64,000 nucleotides of DNA from assembly GCA_016718035.1 (NCBI GenBank), contig JADKEK010000003.1, positions 417,501 through 481,500 of the forward strand, written 5' to 3'. The notes below the pieces were generated by a model. That model searched no databases. It had not been told where the DNA came from and was given only the letters and a program-made list of their open reading frames with translations. The stretch is from Bacteroidota bacterium (lineage in GTDB: Bacteria > Bacteroidota > Bacteroidia > Chitinophagales > BACL12). Of the stretch, positions 34,776 through 43,617 are shown piece after piece. The position numbers and the translations under genes are program-made. How positions within the stretch are numbered: position 1 is the first letter of the stretch; every line of letters begins with the position of its first letter.

Positions 34776-34806
34776 GGGAGGTAGTTTATATTACCTCCCT
34801 TTTTTA
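34776..34806 (+). terminator. Strong intrinsic terminator within cassette B
   Basis: The stem GGGAGGTA/TACCTCCC (eight pairs), loop GTTTATAT, then six T. It lies 19 bases after the lipoprotein stop and 10 bases before the ATG at 34817, so it works as an attenuator between the two genes. It also rules out a start at 34772. Confidence 0.88.
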
Positions 34807-34816
34807 TTGTCTTTAT

Positions 34817-35737
34817 ATGAGCTATACAACGCTGAACAAAATAAAAATCGTCTTTCGCTGCTTGGTAGGATTGGTTTTTTTATTTTCCGCCTATTTAAAA
34901 GTTATTGCTATAAACGGATTTGAAATTTACGTTTATACCGTTAATCCATTTAACCTCAATTTCTCATTTTTTTTCGCAAGGTTAATTATTGGTGTTGAAT
35001 TTACAATTGGCATTTTACTTCTATTGGGCTACCGCTATAAAATAATACATACGATAAGTATCGTTTTACTTAGTATTTTTTCCATTTTTTTAATTACACA
35101 ATTAGTTGCAGGGAGTAAAGAGAATTGTTTTTGTTTTGGAGATGCTATTTCATTTACACCGCTAGAGTCGCTGGTAAAAAATATTGCATTAATTATTATA
35201 CTGCTTATAATTCGGAAATTACCTGCAACACAATTTAGATATATAAGTATTGTATCGCTGCTATTCAGTGTTGGTGGTTTGGTTGTTCCTTTTATCATTT
35301 CACCACCCGACAATTGGGTGCAAAACAGATATGCTCAATATACCGAATTTGATGCAGAAATACTAACACAAACCCTTACTGAACCGATATATGAAGGCAA
35401 ACATTTAAACGAAGGAAAAAAACTGATTTGTTATTTTAGCATGGGTTGTGAATATTGCAAGCTAACTGCCGGTAAAATTACCGGCATGTCCGAAAAAATG
35501 TCAATAGATAGCAATATTATTTATTTATTTATGGGTGATGAAAAAAACTTAAATCAATTTTGGGATGACAGTGACTCCAAAAAATTCACTTATTATATTT
35601 TACCCGTAGAAGATTTCTTTAAAGCAAGCGGTAGTCATTTACCGGCTATTTATTTTGTCGACAATGGGAACGTCGTAAAAAAAGCTGCATATCGCACCTT
35701 AAATGACAAAGATGTAGCCACTTTCTTTGGAAAATAA
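34817..35737 (+). CDS. MauE/DoxX-family membrane protein fused to a thioredoxin-like domain, cassette B
   Basis: This paralogue of the protein at 31566 has the same layout and motifs in matching places: four membrane helices, ENCFCFG (C104 and C106), then a thioredoxin-like domain with CEYC (C211, C214) in YFSMGCEYC and the proline loop GSHLPAIYF. It is probably a transmembrane redox relay to a periplasmic target; the lipoprotein upstream is the obvious candidate. No phosphatase gene follows this copy. The transcript must pass the terminator at 34776-34806 or start from an unseen promoter. Confidence 0.82.
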   Translation: MSYTTLNKIKIVFRCLVGLVFLFSAYLKVIAINGFEIYVYTVNPFNLNFSFFFARLIIGVEFTIGILLLLGYRYKIIHTISIVLLSIFSIFLITQLVAGSKENCFCFGDAISFTPLESLVKNIALIIILLIIRKLPATQFRYISIVSLLFSVGGLVVPFIISPPDNWVQNRYAQYTEFDAEILTQTLTEPIYEGKHLNEGKKLICYFSMGCEYCKLTAGKITGMSEKMSIDSNIIYLFMGDEKNLNQFWDDSDSKKFTYYILPVEDFFKASGSHLPAIYFVDNGNVVKKAAYRTLNDKDVATFFGK

Positions 35738-35768
35738 CTACATCTTTAAAATGACTTATTTCGTATAA

Positions 35769-36350
35769 TTACATTTCTACACTTTCGGCCACTACTTCTT
35801 TAACTTCGGGAACCATTCTGCGTAATAAACCCTCAATTCCTGATTTCAATGTTACAGTTGAAGATGGACAACCACTACATGAACCTTGCATCATTAATGT
35901 TACGATGCCGTTGTCGAAAGATTTAAATTGAATTGCACCACCATCCATTTCAACGGCCGGTTTTACATATTGATCTAACATGGCTTTAATTTTTGCTACC
36001 ACTGCATCGCCATCCATTTCACCACTTATGTTATCTGTTTCAGGAATTTCCCCAACAATAACCTTTCCTTCACTTACCCAATTTTTAATAAAATCGGAAA
36101 TTGTCGATTTTACCTCAAACCAGTCGATATCACCATCTTTTCTAACGGTAACGAAGTTATTCATGATAAAAACGCCTTTTACATAGCTGTATTCATTAAA
36201 AATAGCCTCTGCCAATGGTGCGAAAGCCACTTCGTCGCCACGCTCAAAATCTACACTGCGCCCGGTAAGTAACATTTTGTTCATTACAAACTTTAATGAA
36301 TCCGGATTAGGGGTAGCCTCTGTGTATATACTTACAATAAAATTACTCAT
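35769..36350 (-). CDS. NifU/Nfu-type iron-sulphur cluster carrier protein
   Basis: The N-terminal part (IYTEATPNPDSLKFVMNKML) is the Nfu_N domain, and the C-terminal part has the cluster-binding CxxC in GSCSGCPSSTVTLKSGIEGLL. It carries Fe-S clusters to target enzymes. The ATG at 36350 is used; the upstream start at 36377 lies inside the promoter element. Possible local clients in the window are RlmN and ArsS, both [4Fe-4S] enzymes, but that is only a general idea. Confidence 0.92.
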   Translation of the reverse strand: MSNFIVSIYTEATPNPDSLKFVMNKMLLTGRSVDFERGDEVAFAPLAEAIFNEYSYVKGVFIMNNFVTVRKDGDIDWFEVKSTISDFIKNWVSEGKVIVGEIPETDNISGEMDGDAVVAKIKAMLDQYVKPAVEMDGGAIQFKSFDNGIVTLMMQGSCSGCPSSTVTLKSGIEGLLRRMVPEVKEVVAESVEM

Positions 36351-36374
36351 GTTGGTTGTCTTTTTTTTGCCGAA

Positions 36375-36382
36375 CAAAATTA
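36375..36382 (-). promoter_or_regulatory. -7 element (TAATTTTG) of the Nfu gene
   Basis: Minus-strand TAATTTTG, 24 bases before the ATG at 36350, and overlapping the first codon of the longer frame. Confidence 0.55.
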
Positions 36383-36497
36383 GGCATTAATTGGTTCCTG
36401 ACGAAACTTATGCTTGCTATTTATGCCCTATTTGAGTTAACAGTTACCCCCACATTTTAGTTCAATACATTAGCCAATAGGCTTACTTTCATTAAAA

Positions 36498-36527
36498 AAG
36501 CCCCATTGAATTAAATCAATGAGGCTT
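36498..36527 (-). terminator. Terminator of the TonB receptor gene
   Basis: On the minus strand a stem AAGCC plus CATTGA pairs with TCAATG plus GGCTT, followed by a run of T. It lies just after the stop at 36546. A-rich sequence on the other side makes it potentially bidirectional. Confidence 0.8.
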
Positions 36528-36545
36528 TTGTTTAAACGTTAGTTA

Positions 36546-39128
36546 TTAGAATTTGAAACCGAGTTTTGAATACATAAATAAACCATTAAAGCCCATTTGA
36601 ACTGCATCCCAGGCACCGCCTGTTTCAGTTTCGTATGGGTCTGTATCGTCAGGGTAAGTATTCAGCAAGTTTGTGCCCCCAATAGTTAAATGCATATTGG
36701 AAGTAATATCGTATCCAATGCTTGCATCAAGGGTTGTTTTTGGTGAATAGGTGTATTCTTCAACACTATAATTTATTAGATTGATAGCTCCGAAATAATT
36801 TGCACGCAGATTTACATTTAATTTTGAAGTAGCATACTCAACATTAAAATGCATTTTTACCGGAGGTGCGCTTGCCAATAGGAAATATTCCTCTCTATCA
36901 CTAAAATAATTATCTTCTTTGCCTGCTAATAATTCGTTTGTATGAATGGCTGTAACTTCCATTTGATTAAAATTACCAGCGTAGGTAAGCGTTAGTGTAT
37001 TATCATTCATATAAATTTTATATGAAATAATAGCATCCAAACCCATTGTTTTAGTATCAACGGCATTTGTAAAGAATCGCGCATATCCAACATTTAATGC
37101 TTCTAATGTAGCACCAATACTGTCGTCGTCTTGACCAAAACCATCGGTTAATACAATTCGGTCAGCAATAGTAACATAATAAGCATCAAGTGTAATTGAC
37201 AATGCTGTTGTTGGTTTTGCTGTTATACCAAAACTTCCGTTGATGCTTTGTTCTTCTGTTAATCCCGGAATACCAGCAGCTCTGGTAATTACACTTTTGT
37301 TGTCGGCAATTAATTCATCAATAATTTGTCCGTTTTCAACGTTTGTATAAGTAGATGAGAAATAAATTTGTGCTAATGAAGGCGCTCTAAATCCATTACT
37401 CACTGAACCGCGAATTGCATATTTATCGCTGATTGCATATCGGGCAGCTAATTTACCTGTTATAGTATTGCCAAAATCCGAATAATCTTCATAACGCAAT
37501 GCTGCACTTAATGCAAAATCATTTGTTATATCAGCTTCAACATCCAAATAAACACCAACATTACTTCTATATTCATCTGTTACATCACTCGGTTGGAAAC
37601 CAGGAAAACCTTGTGAGCCGCCCGGGCGTGTTGTAGTATCTCCACCATCAATAAACAATCCGCCATAATTATACCAAGAACCTTCTTCACCGGCAAATAT
37701 GGTATAATTATCAATTCGGTATTCTGCGCCATAAGCGATGTTTAATCCCCTTAATACTTCATTAAAATAACGTGAAAAATCGATACTTGTTGATGATTGC
37801 ATTAATGAAAAACCACCATCATCAAATTCGGTTGGTGATGCGCTACCCAACGATGCATTTAATGTATTGCGACCATAATAATGCATTTTATTTTTTCCGG
37901 TCGACATATTAAAATCTACATCCCATCCTTTAATATCGCCTCGCAATCCTGTTGATAATGAATGATCATTTACAACAGAGGCAATAATTGGGTCAAATCC
38001 TTTTCTATAAATATCAACAACGTTTCTGTCTTCATTAGCTGCCCTTGTATAAGCAAATGCCTCCACGTTGCGGTTTCCTGAGCCACCAAAAGCATAAAAA
38101 TGTGTATTGGCATTTAAAGGAACCTGCATATTAAACCATGCAGAAAAATCAGCAACTTCAGCATCGCCATATTGATTGCGCACATCAAGGTGATCAGGAA
38201 AATCACTTGTAAATTCTGCACGGTTGGTATGCCCACGATAATGGTAATCGGCAGTTACATTTACAAAGCCACTTTCACCAATTTTAAATCCGTAGTTACC
38301 ATTTAATTGTAAATTTTCACCATCAATTGCACCAGCATCAAAATTATATTGTGCTAAATACGCGCCGGTATTTACATTTCCGGTAAATTCATTTACATTA
38401 TCTTTTAACACGATATTAATAACGCCTGCAATAGCATCAGAACCATATTGTGCCGAAGCACCATCACGCAATATTTCAATACGTTCAATTGCTGCTGCCG
38501 GAATAGTATTTAAATCAGTTCCGGTATTTCCTCGGCCACGAGTACCGAAAATATTTATGAGTGAACTTTGATGATATCTTTTTCCATTTATTAATACCAA
38601 TGTTTGGTCAGGACCTAAACCACGCAAGGTAGCCGGGTCGATATGATCAGCTCCGTCGGAACCACTTTGGCGATTTGAATTAAAAGATGGAGCAGTGTAT
38701 TGCAATAATTGATTAATATCTAATTGACCATTTGCTGCCGTTAATGAAGCAACATCAATTAAATCTACAGGCACCATACTTTCAGTAACTGAACGGTTTA
38801 AACTGCGTGTTCCTACTACCTCAACACCGGATAAATTATAAGATTCCGGTTCCATTAATACGCGTAGAGTAGTTTGTGCGCTCACTTCAATTTCCTGAGT
38901 AGCATAGCCAACAAATGAAAATACTAATGTTGCAGGTACATTGTTGATGGCTATTTTAAAATTGCCATCCATATCAGCAACTGTACCATTAGTTGTCCCT
39001 TTTTGAACAATGGTGGCTCCCGGCAGTGCCCCTCCATTAATATCAGATACATTACCAGCAATCTGAGTTTGCGCAACCAAGCTTTGTGTGAGTAGGGAAA
39101 GAACGATAAGGTAAAAGTAATTTTTCAT
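36546..39128 (-). CDS. TonB-dependent receptor with carboxypeptidase-regulatory-like domain
   Basis: The 860-residue protein starts with a signal peptide (MKNYFYLIVLSLLTQSLVAQ), followed by a regulatory-like domain (IAGNVSDINGGALPGATIVQ, residues ~22-100). Next come a plug with LRGLGPDQTLVLINGKRYHQ and IEILRDGASAQYGSDAIAGVINIVLK across residues ~150-240, then a long barrel ending in KLGFKF. It is a classical outer-membrane active transporter. It is monocistronic, with terminators on both sides and no lipoprotein partner. The ligand is unknown. Confidence 0.94.
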   Translation of the reverse strand: MKNYFYLIVLSLLTQSLVAQTQIAGNVSDINGGALPGATIVQKGTTNGTVADMDGNFKIAINNVPATLVFSFVGYATQEIEVSAQTTLRVLMEPESYNLSGVEVVGTRSLNRSVTESMVPVDLIDVASLTAANGQLDINQLLQYTAPSFNSNRQSGSDGADHIDPATLRGLGPDQTLVLINGKRYHQSSLINIFGTRGRGNTGTDLNTIPAAAIERIEILRDGASAQYGSDAIAGVINIVLKDNVNEFTGNVNTGAYLAQYNFDAGAIDGENLQLNGNYGFKIGESGFVNVTADYHYRGHTNRAEFTSDFPDHLDVRNQYGDAEVADFSAWFNMQVPLNANTHFYAFGGSGNRNVEAFAYTRAANEDRNVVDIYRKGFDPIIASVVNDHSLSTGLRGDIKGWDVDFNMSTGKNKMHYYGRNTLNASLGSASPTEFDDGGFSLMQSSTSIDFSRYFNEVLRGLNIAYGAEYRIDNYTIFAGEEGSWYNYGGLFIDGGDTTTRPGGSQGFPGFQPSDVTDEYRSNVGVYLDVEADITNDFALSAALRYEDYSDFGNTITGKLAARYAISDKYAIRGSVSNGFRAPSLAQIYFSSTYTNVENGQIIDELIADNKSVITRAAGIPGLTEEQSINGSFGITAKPTTALSITLDAYYVTIADRIVLTDGFGQDDDSIGATLEALNVGYARFFTNAVDTKTMGLDAIISYKIYMNDNTLTLTYAGNFNQMEVTAIHTNELLAGKEDNYFSDREEYFLLASAPPVKMHFNVEYATSKLNVNLRANYFGAINLINYSVEEYTYSPKTTLDASIGYDITSNMHLTIGGTNLLNTYPDDTDPYETETGGAWDAVQMGFNGLFMYSKLGFKF

Positions 39129-39273
39129 AACATGTGGTTTATTGTAAGGCTAATGTAAATATTTTATTTGAAAATTATTAACCTAAGTTAACACCTGATT
39201 GTTAACCTACCGGACAATTTTCAGTATGGCAATTAAAACCGCAAATAACCATGCATTACGAGCATTACCACAT

Positions 39274-39304
39274 AAAAAAAGCCGACTATTTAATTAGTCG
39301 GCTT
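39274..39304 (-). terminator. Terminator of the PDZ-protein gene
   Basis: On the minus strand the stem GCCGACTA/TAGTCGGC with loop ATTAAA is followed by seven T. It is 26 bases after the stop at 39330. Confidence 0.88.
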
Positions 39305-39329
39305 AATCTATTTATTTAACCCTTAAGAA

Positions 39330-40772
39330 CTATTGTAGAACTACTGTTTTTGTACCTGAATAACCATTTTGTGTCACTTTTACAAAGTAAGTACCTTTTG
39401 GTGCATCTGATAATGAAATAGTTTTATCGTAAGCGCCGCTGAAATTTTTCAATGTTTCTGTAAAAACTTCTTTTCCGTTAATATCGGTAATTACAATTTT
39501 AGTATCGCCTTCTTCATTCAAATTAAATTTGATATTAAATGCACCATCACTTGGATTAGAATACACAACTAAATTTTTTGGATCCATTAAAGGATGTATA
39601 TTTTTTGCATTATTGCCTTCTGGCGAAACGGCTTCATTGTCTTTTACTGCAGTAATACAAATAGTTACATTGCGATTGCCGTCAACTGAATTATAACTAT
39701 AAGAACAGTTTGGTGGCAAAGGTGCTACATGGTCGATAATGATATTAGGTTCGTTGCCTTCATCAGGAAAATTAAAATAAAAATTTCCACCTTTTACTTC
39801 ATCTAATGTTGCAGATGTTTTTTCTTTTTTACCATTACGGATAAATTCTATTTCAACTTTTTCACCCGGTTTAGTATTATTCATTACATCCATTAATTCA
39901 TCATAATCTTCCACTTCAATATTATTAAGTGAAGTAATAACATCACCTTCCTGCAAACCCGCCTTTTGTGCCGGAGAATTTTCTTCTATACCTGTTACTT
40001 CAACGCCATTATCTGCATCATCTAAATACACGCCAAGGTAACCTCTTTCAGGAACCATTATTTCGTAAACTTTGCCATTATTTAAGCCTTCCCAATTAAA
40101 TTGAATAGAATCAAATTCATTATCCCATTCTTCAATCCAGGTATCAATTGCCGGTTTATTTTCTTTTAAAACAATATTTTTTGTTTCCGATTTACCATTG
40201 TGGAGGTAAGTAACTTTAACGGTATTTCCGGCTTCATAAAGCGCCATTACTTCACTCAAATTTGAAGGTGATTCAATTGTTCTGTTATCAATGCCGGTGA
40301 TGATATCTCCTTCGGCTAATCCCGCCTCGGCTGCAGCACCATCTTTTACCAAGCCGGTAATTTCAGCACCTTCCAGTGTTTTTTCAGTGTAAACACCTAA
40401 AACGGCTTTGTTTGGAGATATAAAGGCCAAATCATCCAATCCTTCCAAACGCAATTCAGGAATTTCCGGAATTTCAATGCTTTGTAGTCCTTCCATCATT
40501 TCATCAAATGCCGCTTCATCCCAATGAAAACTAAAACCGCTGTTAATGTCGATATTCAGCTGGTTGAGCTCGTCGTCGATGCCAAGTTCACGCAAATAAG
40601 CGTCAATGTCCAAATCCTCAAGGGAGCTGATATTTGTGTCTATCTTCACCGTTTTACCGTCAACATTAGCATCAATTTTGATACGAATGGTATTATCCGG
40701 GTTTTGGCCAAAAACAGCCGATTGCAGAACAGCAAGTAAGCAAAAAGTGAAAATGAACTGTAACCGTTTCAT
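39330..40772 (-). CDS. Secreted double-PDZ protein with T9SS sorting domain
   Basis: This 480-residue protein has a signal peptide (FCLLAVLQSAVFG). The first PDZ domain (LGVYTEKTLEGAEITGLVKD to GLAEGDIITGIDNR) is at residues ~125-205 and the second (LGVYLDDADNGVEVTGIEEN to GLQEGDVITSLNN) at ~245-325. A T9SS sorting domain closes it (YSNPSDGAFNIKF, SLSDAPKGTYFVKV). No protease domain is visible, so it is probably a binding or scaffold protein outside the cell. The histidine kinase gene is divergent, with about 170 bases between them. Confidence 0.85.
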   Translation of the reverse strand: MKRLQFIFTFCLLAVLQSAVFGQNPDNTIRIKIDANVDGKTVKIDTNISSLEDLDIDAYLRELGIDDELNQLNIDINSGFSFHWDEAAFDEMMEGLQSIEIPEIPELRLEGLDDLAFISPNKAVLGVYTEKTLEGAEITGLVKDGAAAEAGLAEGDIITGIDNRTIESPSNLSEVMALYEAGNTVKVTYLHNGKSETKNIVLKENKPAIDTWIEEWDNEFDSIQFNWEGLNNGKVYEIMVPERGYLGVYLDDADNGVEVTGIEENSPAQKAGLQEGDVITSLNNIEVEDYDELMDVMNNTKPGEKVEIEFIRNGKKEKTSATLDEVKGGNFYFNFPDEGNEPNIIIDHVAPLPPNCSYSYNSVDGNRNVTICITAVKDNEAVSPEGNNAKNIHPLMDPKNLVVYSNPSDGAFNIKFNLNEEGDTKIVITDINGKEVFTETLKNFSGAYDKTISLSDAPKGTYFVKVTQNGYSGTKTVVLQ

Positions 40773-40928
40773 GTTTTGATTCGTTTAAGTTATGTTTAGA
40801 ATTGCTGGAAGCCTTGTTATGACTAAGCCATGACAAATTTAACTTACTAAACGAAGCGAAGTAGTTAAATGTCAATTAAAAGATGTTAATGTTGCGTTAA
40901 ACAACTTTTTCCCCGATTTTAACACTTG

Positions 40929-40936
40929 TAAATTTG
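40929..40936 (+). promoter_or_regulatory. -7 element (TAAATTTG) of the histidine kinase gene
   Basis: TAAATTTG matches TAnnTTTG and ends six bases before the ATG at 40943. Confidence 0.55.
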
Positions 40937-40942
40937 TGAAAG

Positions 40943-42556
40943 ATGTTAAAGAACCGAATCTGGTTGATTGTAATTTGTATGAGCACGGCTTTGCTGGGTA
41001 TCATTTTGGTTCAGGTGTACTGGATTCGGAATACTATTTCCCAAAAGGAACAGGTTTTTAACTTCCACGTGAACGAAGCGCTGAACAAGGTTGCGGATAA
41101 GGTGGAAACCAATATTGCAGCTTCTGTGGTGAGCAGTCAGATGAACTTGTTTTTTTCTGATTCTACGTATTGGAGCACCAGTGCCGGCTCGTTAGAAATT
41201 TACGACGGCATGATGAGCGACAGCATGATTGCCATTGCACTGGAATCGGCGAGTGCTTATGGGGTTGATTATTTCAGGGCAAATGCCAAAACTGCTGAAC
41301 CATTTGGCCACTCAGTTTCGCCAATGCCTTCAGGGCTCGACCGACCAACCATGATTTTGGAGCCGTTGGAGTATAACGGTGATTTCAGGTCAGCCGATGA
41401 TGCATTAATCACAGATATTTTAACTGATATCGACCGACAATTACGCATTAACTCACAACGTATTAAAAAGGCCATGGAACAAATGATGTTCCAATTAATG
41501 CAACGCGGTATAGAACCCGAACAAACAATAGATACTGTTTTTTTAAAAAATACCTTATATCACGAATTAGGTAATAAAGGCATTACAACTGATTTTAATT
41601 TCGGTGTTTTAATGGATGATAAATTTTTTATCACCAATGCCGGCAATAACGAATCAATAAAAGAATTAGCTGCTACATCACATAAAGTGAGTTTATTTCC
41701 GGACGATATGTTTTTTAATAATGACGTATTATTGGTTAATTTCCCTCACCAAAAAAGTTTTATATTAAGTAGTATTTGGTCGCTACTGATAGGCTCTTTA
41801 TTATTCACTTCCATTATCATAGGCGTATTTTATTATACAGTTTTAGTATTGTTAAGGCAAAAGAAATTGTCAGAAATTAAAAACGATTTCATCAACAATA
41901 TGACGCATGAATTTAAAACACCATTAGCTACAATTTCATTAGCAGTTGATGCAGTGAATAATCCGATGATTTTAAAAGACGAAACAAAAGTTAAACACTA
42001 TACACATATCATAAAGGAAGAAAATAAACGCATGAATGCGCAAGTTGAAAAAGTGTTGCAGATGGCGTTGTTGGACAAAAATGAAATCAGCCTCAGCACC
42101 GATGATATTGATATTCATGAAATTATTTACAGGGCAATTGAAAACATCAGCTTGCAAGTTGAAGAAAAAGGTGGAAAGATAGACATGGAGCTGGCTGCAG
42201 AGCGTTATGAAATGACAGGTGATGAGGTGCATTTAAGTAATGTTATCAGCAATTTGCTCGATAATGCCAATAAATATTCACCTGAAAATCCGCAAATAAA
42301 AGTTACCACCGAAAGTGATGATAAAGGTATTTATATCACCATTGCAGATAATGGTATTGGTATGAACAGTGAAGATATTAAAATGATTTTCGAAAAATTT
42401 TATCGTGTGCCTACAGGCAACGTGCACAATATTAAAGGCTTTGGTTTGGGACTGACTTATGTTAAAGCAATTATCGATGCTCATCACGGCACTATTGATG
42501 TAAAAAGTCAACTCAAAAAAGGCAGTCAATTCAAATTATTTTTACCACTAACCTGA
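40943..42556 (+). CDS. Membrane sensor histidine kinase
   Basis: This 537-residue protein has a first membrane segment at residues ~7-29, a periplasmic sensor region of about 240 residues and a second membrane segment at ~275-300. The kinase core has the H box FINNMTHEFKTPLATI, the N box NLLDNANKYSP, the G1 box DNGIGM and the G2 box GFGLGLTYVK. The periplasmic sensor region has no recognised fold. The response regulator gene follows 13 bases later. The divergent PDZ/T9SS gene is a possible target or signal partner. Confidence 0.95.
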   Translation: MLKNRIWLIVICMSTALLGIILVQVYWIRNTISQKEQVFNFHVNEALNKVADKVETNIAASVVSSQMNLFFSDSTYWSTSAGSLEIYDGMMSDSMIAIALESASAYGVDYFRANAKTAEPFGHSVSPMPSGLDRPTMILEPLEYNGDFRSADDALITDILTDIDRQLRINSQRIKKAMEQMMFQLMQRGIEPEQTIDTVFLKNTLYHELGNKGITTDFNFGVLMDDKFFITNAGNNESIKELAATSHKVSLFPDDMFFNNDVLLVNFPHQKSFILSSIWSLLIGSLLFTSIIIGVFYYTVLVLLRQKKLSEIKNDFINNMTHEFKTPLATISLAVDAVNNPMILKDETKVKHYTHIIKEENKRMNAQVEKVLQMALLDKNEISLSTDDIDIHEIIYRAIENISLQVEEKGGKIDMELAAERYEMTGDEVHLSNVISNLLDNANKYSPENPQIKVTTESDDKGIYITIADNGIGMNSEDIKMIFEKFYRVPTGNVHNIKGFGLGLTYVKAIIDAHHGTIDVKSQLKKGSQFKLFLPLT

Positions 42557-42569
42557 TTAAAACTATTTT

Positions 42570-43274
42570 ATGGAAGAAATTAAAACTAAAATTTTATTAG
42601 TAGAAGACGACCCGAATTTTGGTGCCGTTTTAAAAGACTATTTATCTATGAGCGGCTATGACGTGAAATTAGCTACTGATGGTGAAAAAGGTGAAGATTT
42701 ATTTTTTAAAGAAGAATTTAATCTTTGTGTTTTAGATGTCATGATGCCTAAAAAAGACGGCTTCACGCTTGCTGCTCAAATTAAACGTATTAATCCTGAA
42801 ATGCCGGTAATTTTCCTCACTGCCAAAACATTACAGGACGATGTATTAGAAGGATTCAAAGTGGGTGCAGATGATTATATTACCAAACCATTTAACAGCG
42901 AAGAATTATTGTATCGTATTGCGGCAATATTAAAACGCGGTGGAAAATTGCGCACCAACAACCAACAAAAAGAATTTGAAATAGGAAAATATCATTTCAA
43001 TTATAAAACACGCATGCTGAAAAATGGTAGTAGTGATGCTAAATTATCGCCAAAAGAAGCTGAGTTATTGCGCTTATTCTGCTTAAAAGTAAATGATATT
43101 GTATATCGCGAAGAAGCGCTCAAACAAATTTGGGGTCGCGACGATTATTTTACTGCAAGAAGTATGGACGTATTCGTAACCAAATTACGTAAATACCTCA
43201 AAGACGACCCTTCATTGGAAATTGTAAATATCCATGGTAATGGGTTTAGGTTGAATACGGAAGAGGTGGGTTGA
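42570..43274 (+). CDS. OmpR-family response regulator
   Basis: The receiver domain (residues ~7-118) has acidic residues EDD, the phospho-acceptor Asp in CVLDVMMPKKDGF, Thr in FLTAKT and Lys in TKPFNSEEL. The C-terminal winged helix (SPKEAELLRLFCL and RSMDVFVTKLRKYL) binds DNA. It is co-transcribed with the kinase gene. Confidence 0.95.
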   Translation: MEEIKTKILLVEDDPNFGAVLKDYLSMSGYDVKLATDGEKGEDLFFKEEFNLCVLDVMMPKKDGFTLAAQIKRINPEMPVIFLTAKTLQDDVLEGFKVGADDYITKPFNSEELLYRIAAILKRGGKLRTNNQQKEFEIGKYHFNYKTRMLKNGSSDAKLSPKEAELLRLFCLKVNDIVYREEALKQIWGRDDYFTARSMDVFVTKLRKYLKDDPSLEIVNIHGNGFRLNTEEVG

Positions 43275-43617
43275 TGTGCTGATTTGGTAATGTGCTAATG
43301 TGCTGATTAATGTACCGATGTGATAATGTACCGATGTACCAATGGAAACAGCCGGTTTGGAGTATCCCTTTAATTCGAAGCTTCGGTTGGGGTTAATAAT
43401 TATTAACCCTATTTTCTCATTAATAAACCACCGAAAAAGCTACGCTTTTTCGGTAGAATTTAATTCATATTTGGCATTGTATAGGCCTACGAATTTCCAT
43501 CCAAACCATCAATCAACCAAGGATGCGCCAAGCATCCGCATAATTGTATGCATAAATCGAAATGCAATGCTGAATCAAAATCCCATTTGCTAATTTGCTA
43601 ATTACCTAATTAGCTAA
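43275..43617. repeat. Gene-free stretch with degenerate short repeats and palindromes
   Basis: The first ~70 bases repeat a degenerate unit of about 11-12 bases (TAATGTGCTGAT, AATGTACCGATG). A perfect 20-base palindrome is at 43390-43409 (GGGTTAATAATTATTAACCC). A hairpin with an 11-bp stem is at 43430-43454 (ACCGAAAAAGC, loop TAC). A further hairpin, GGATGC/GCATCC, is at 43521-43537. The end is again repetitive (GCTAATTTGCTAATTACC). A frame at 43342-43593 exists but looks non-coding. No promoter or gene is seen; one hairpin may terminate the kinase operon. Confidence 0.75.

Noticed and set aside
43342..43593. 83-codon open frame in the gap after the response regulator
   Set aside because: It runs through palindromes and short repeats, has no promoter or family features and is composed of odd residues for a protein. 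Probably non-coding.
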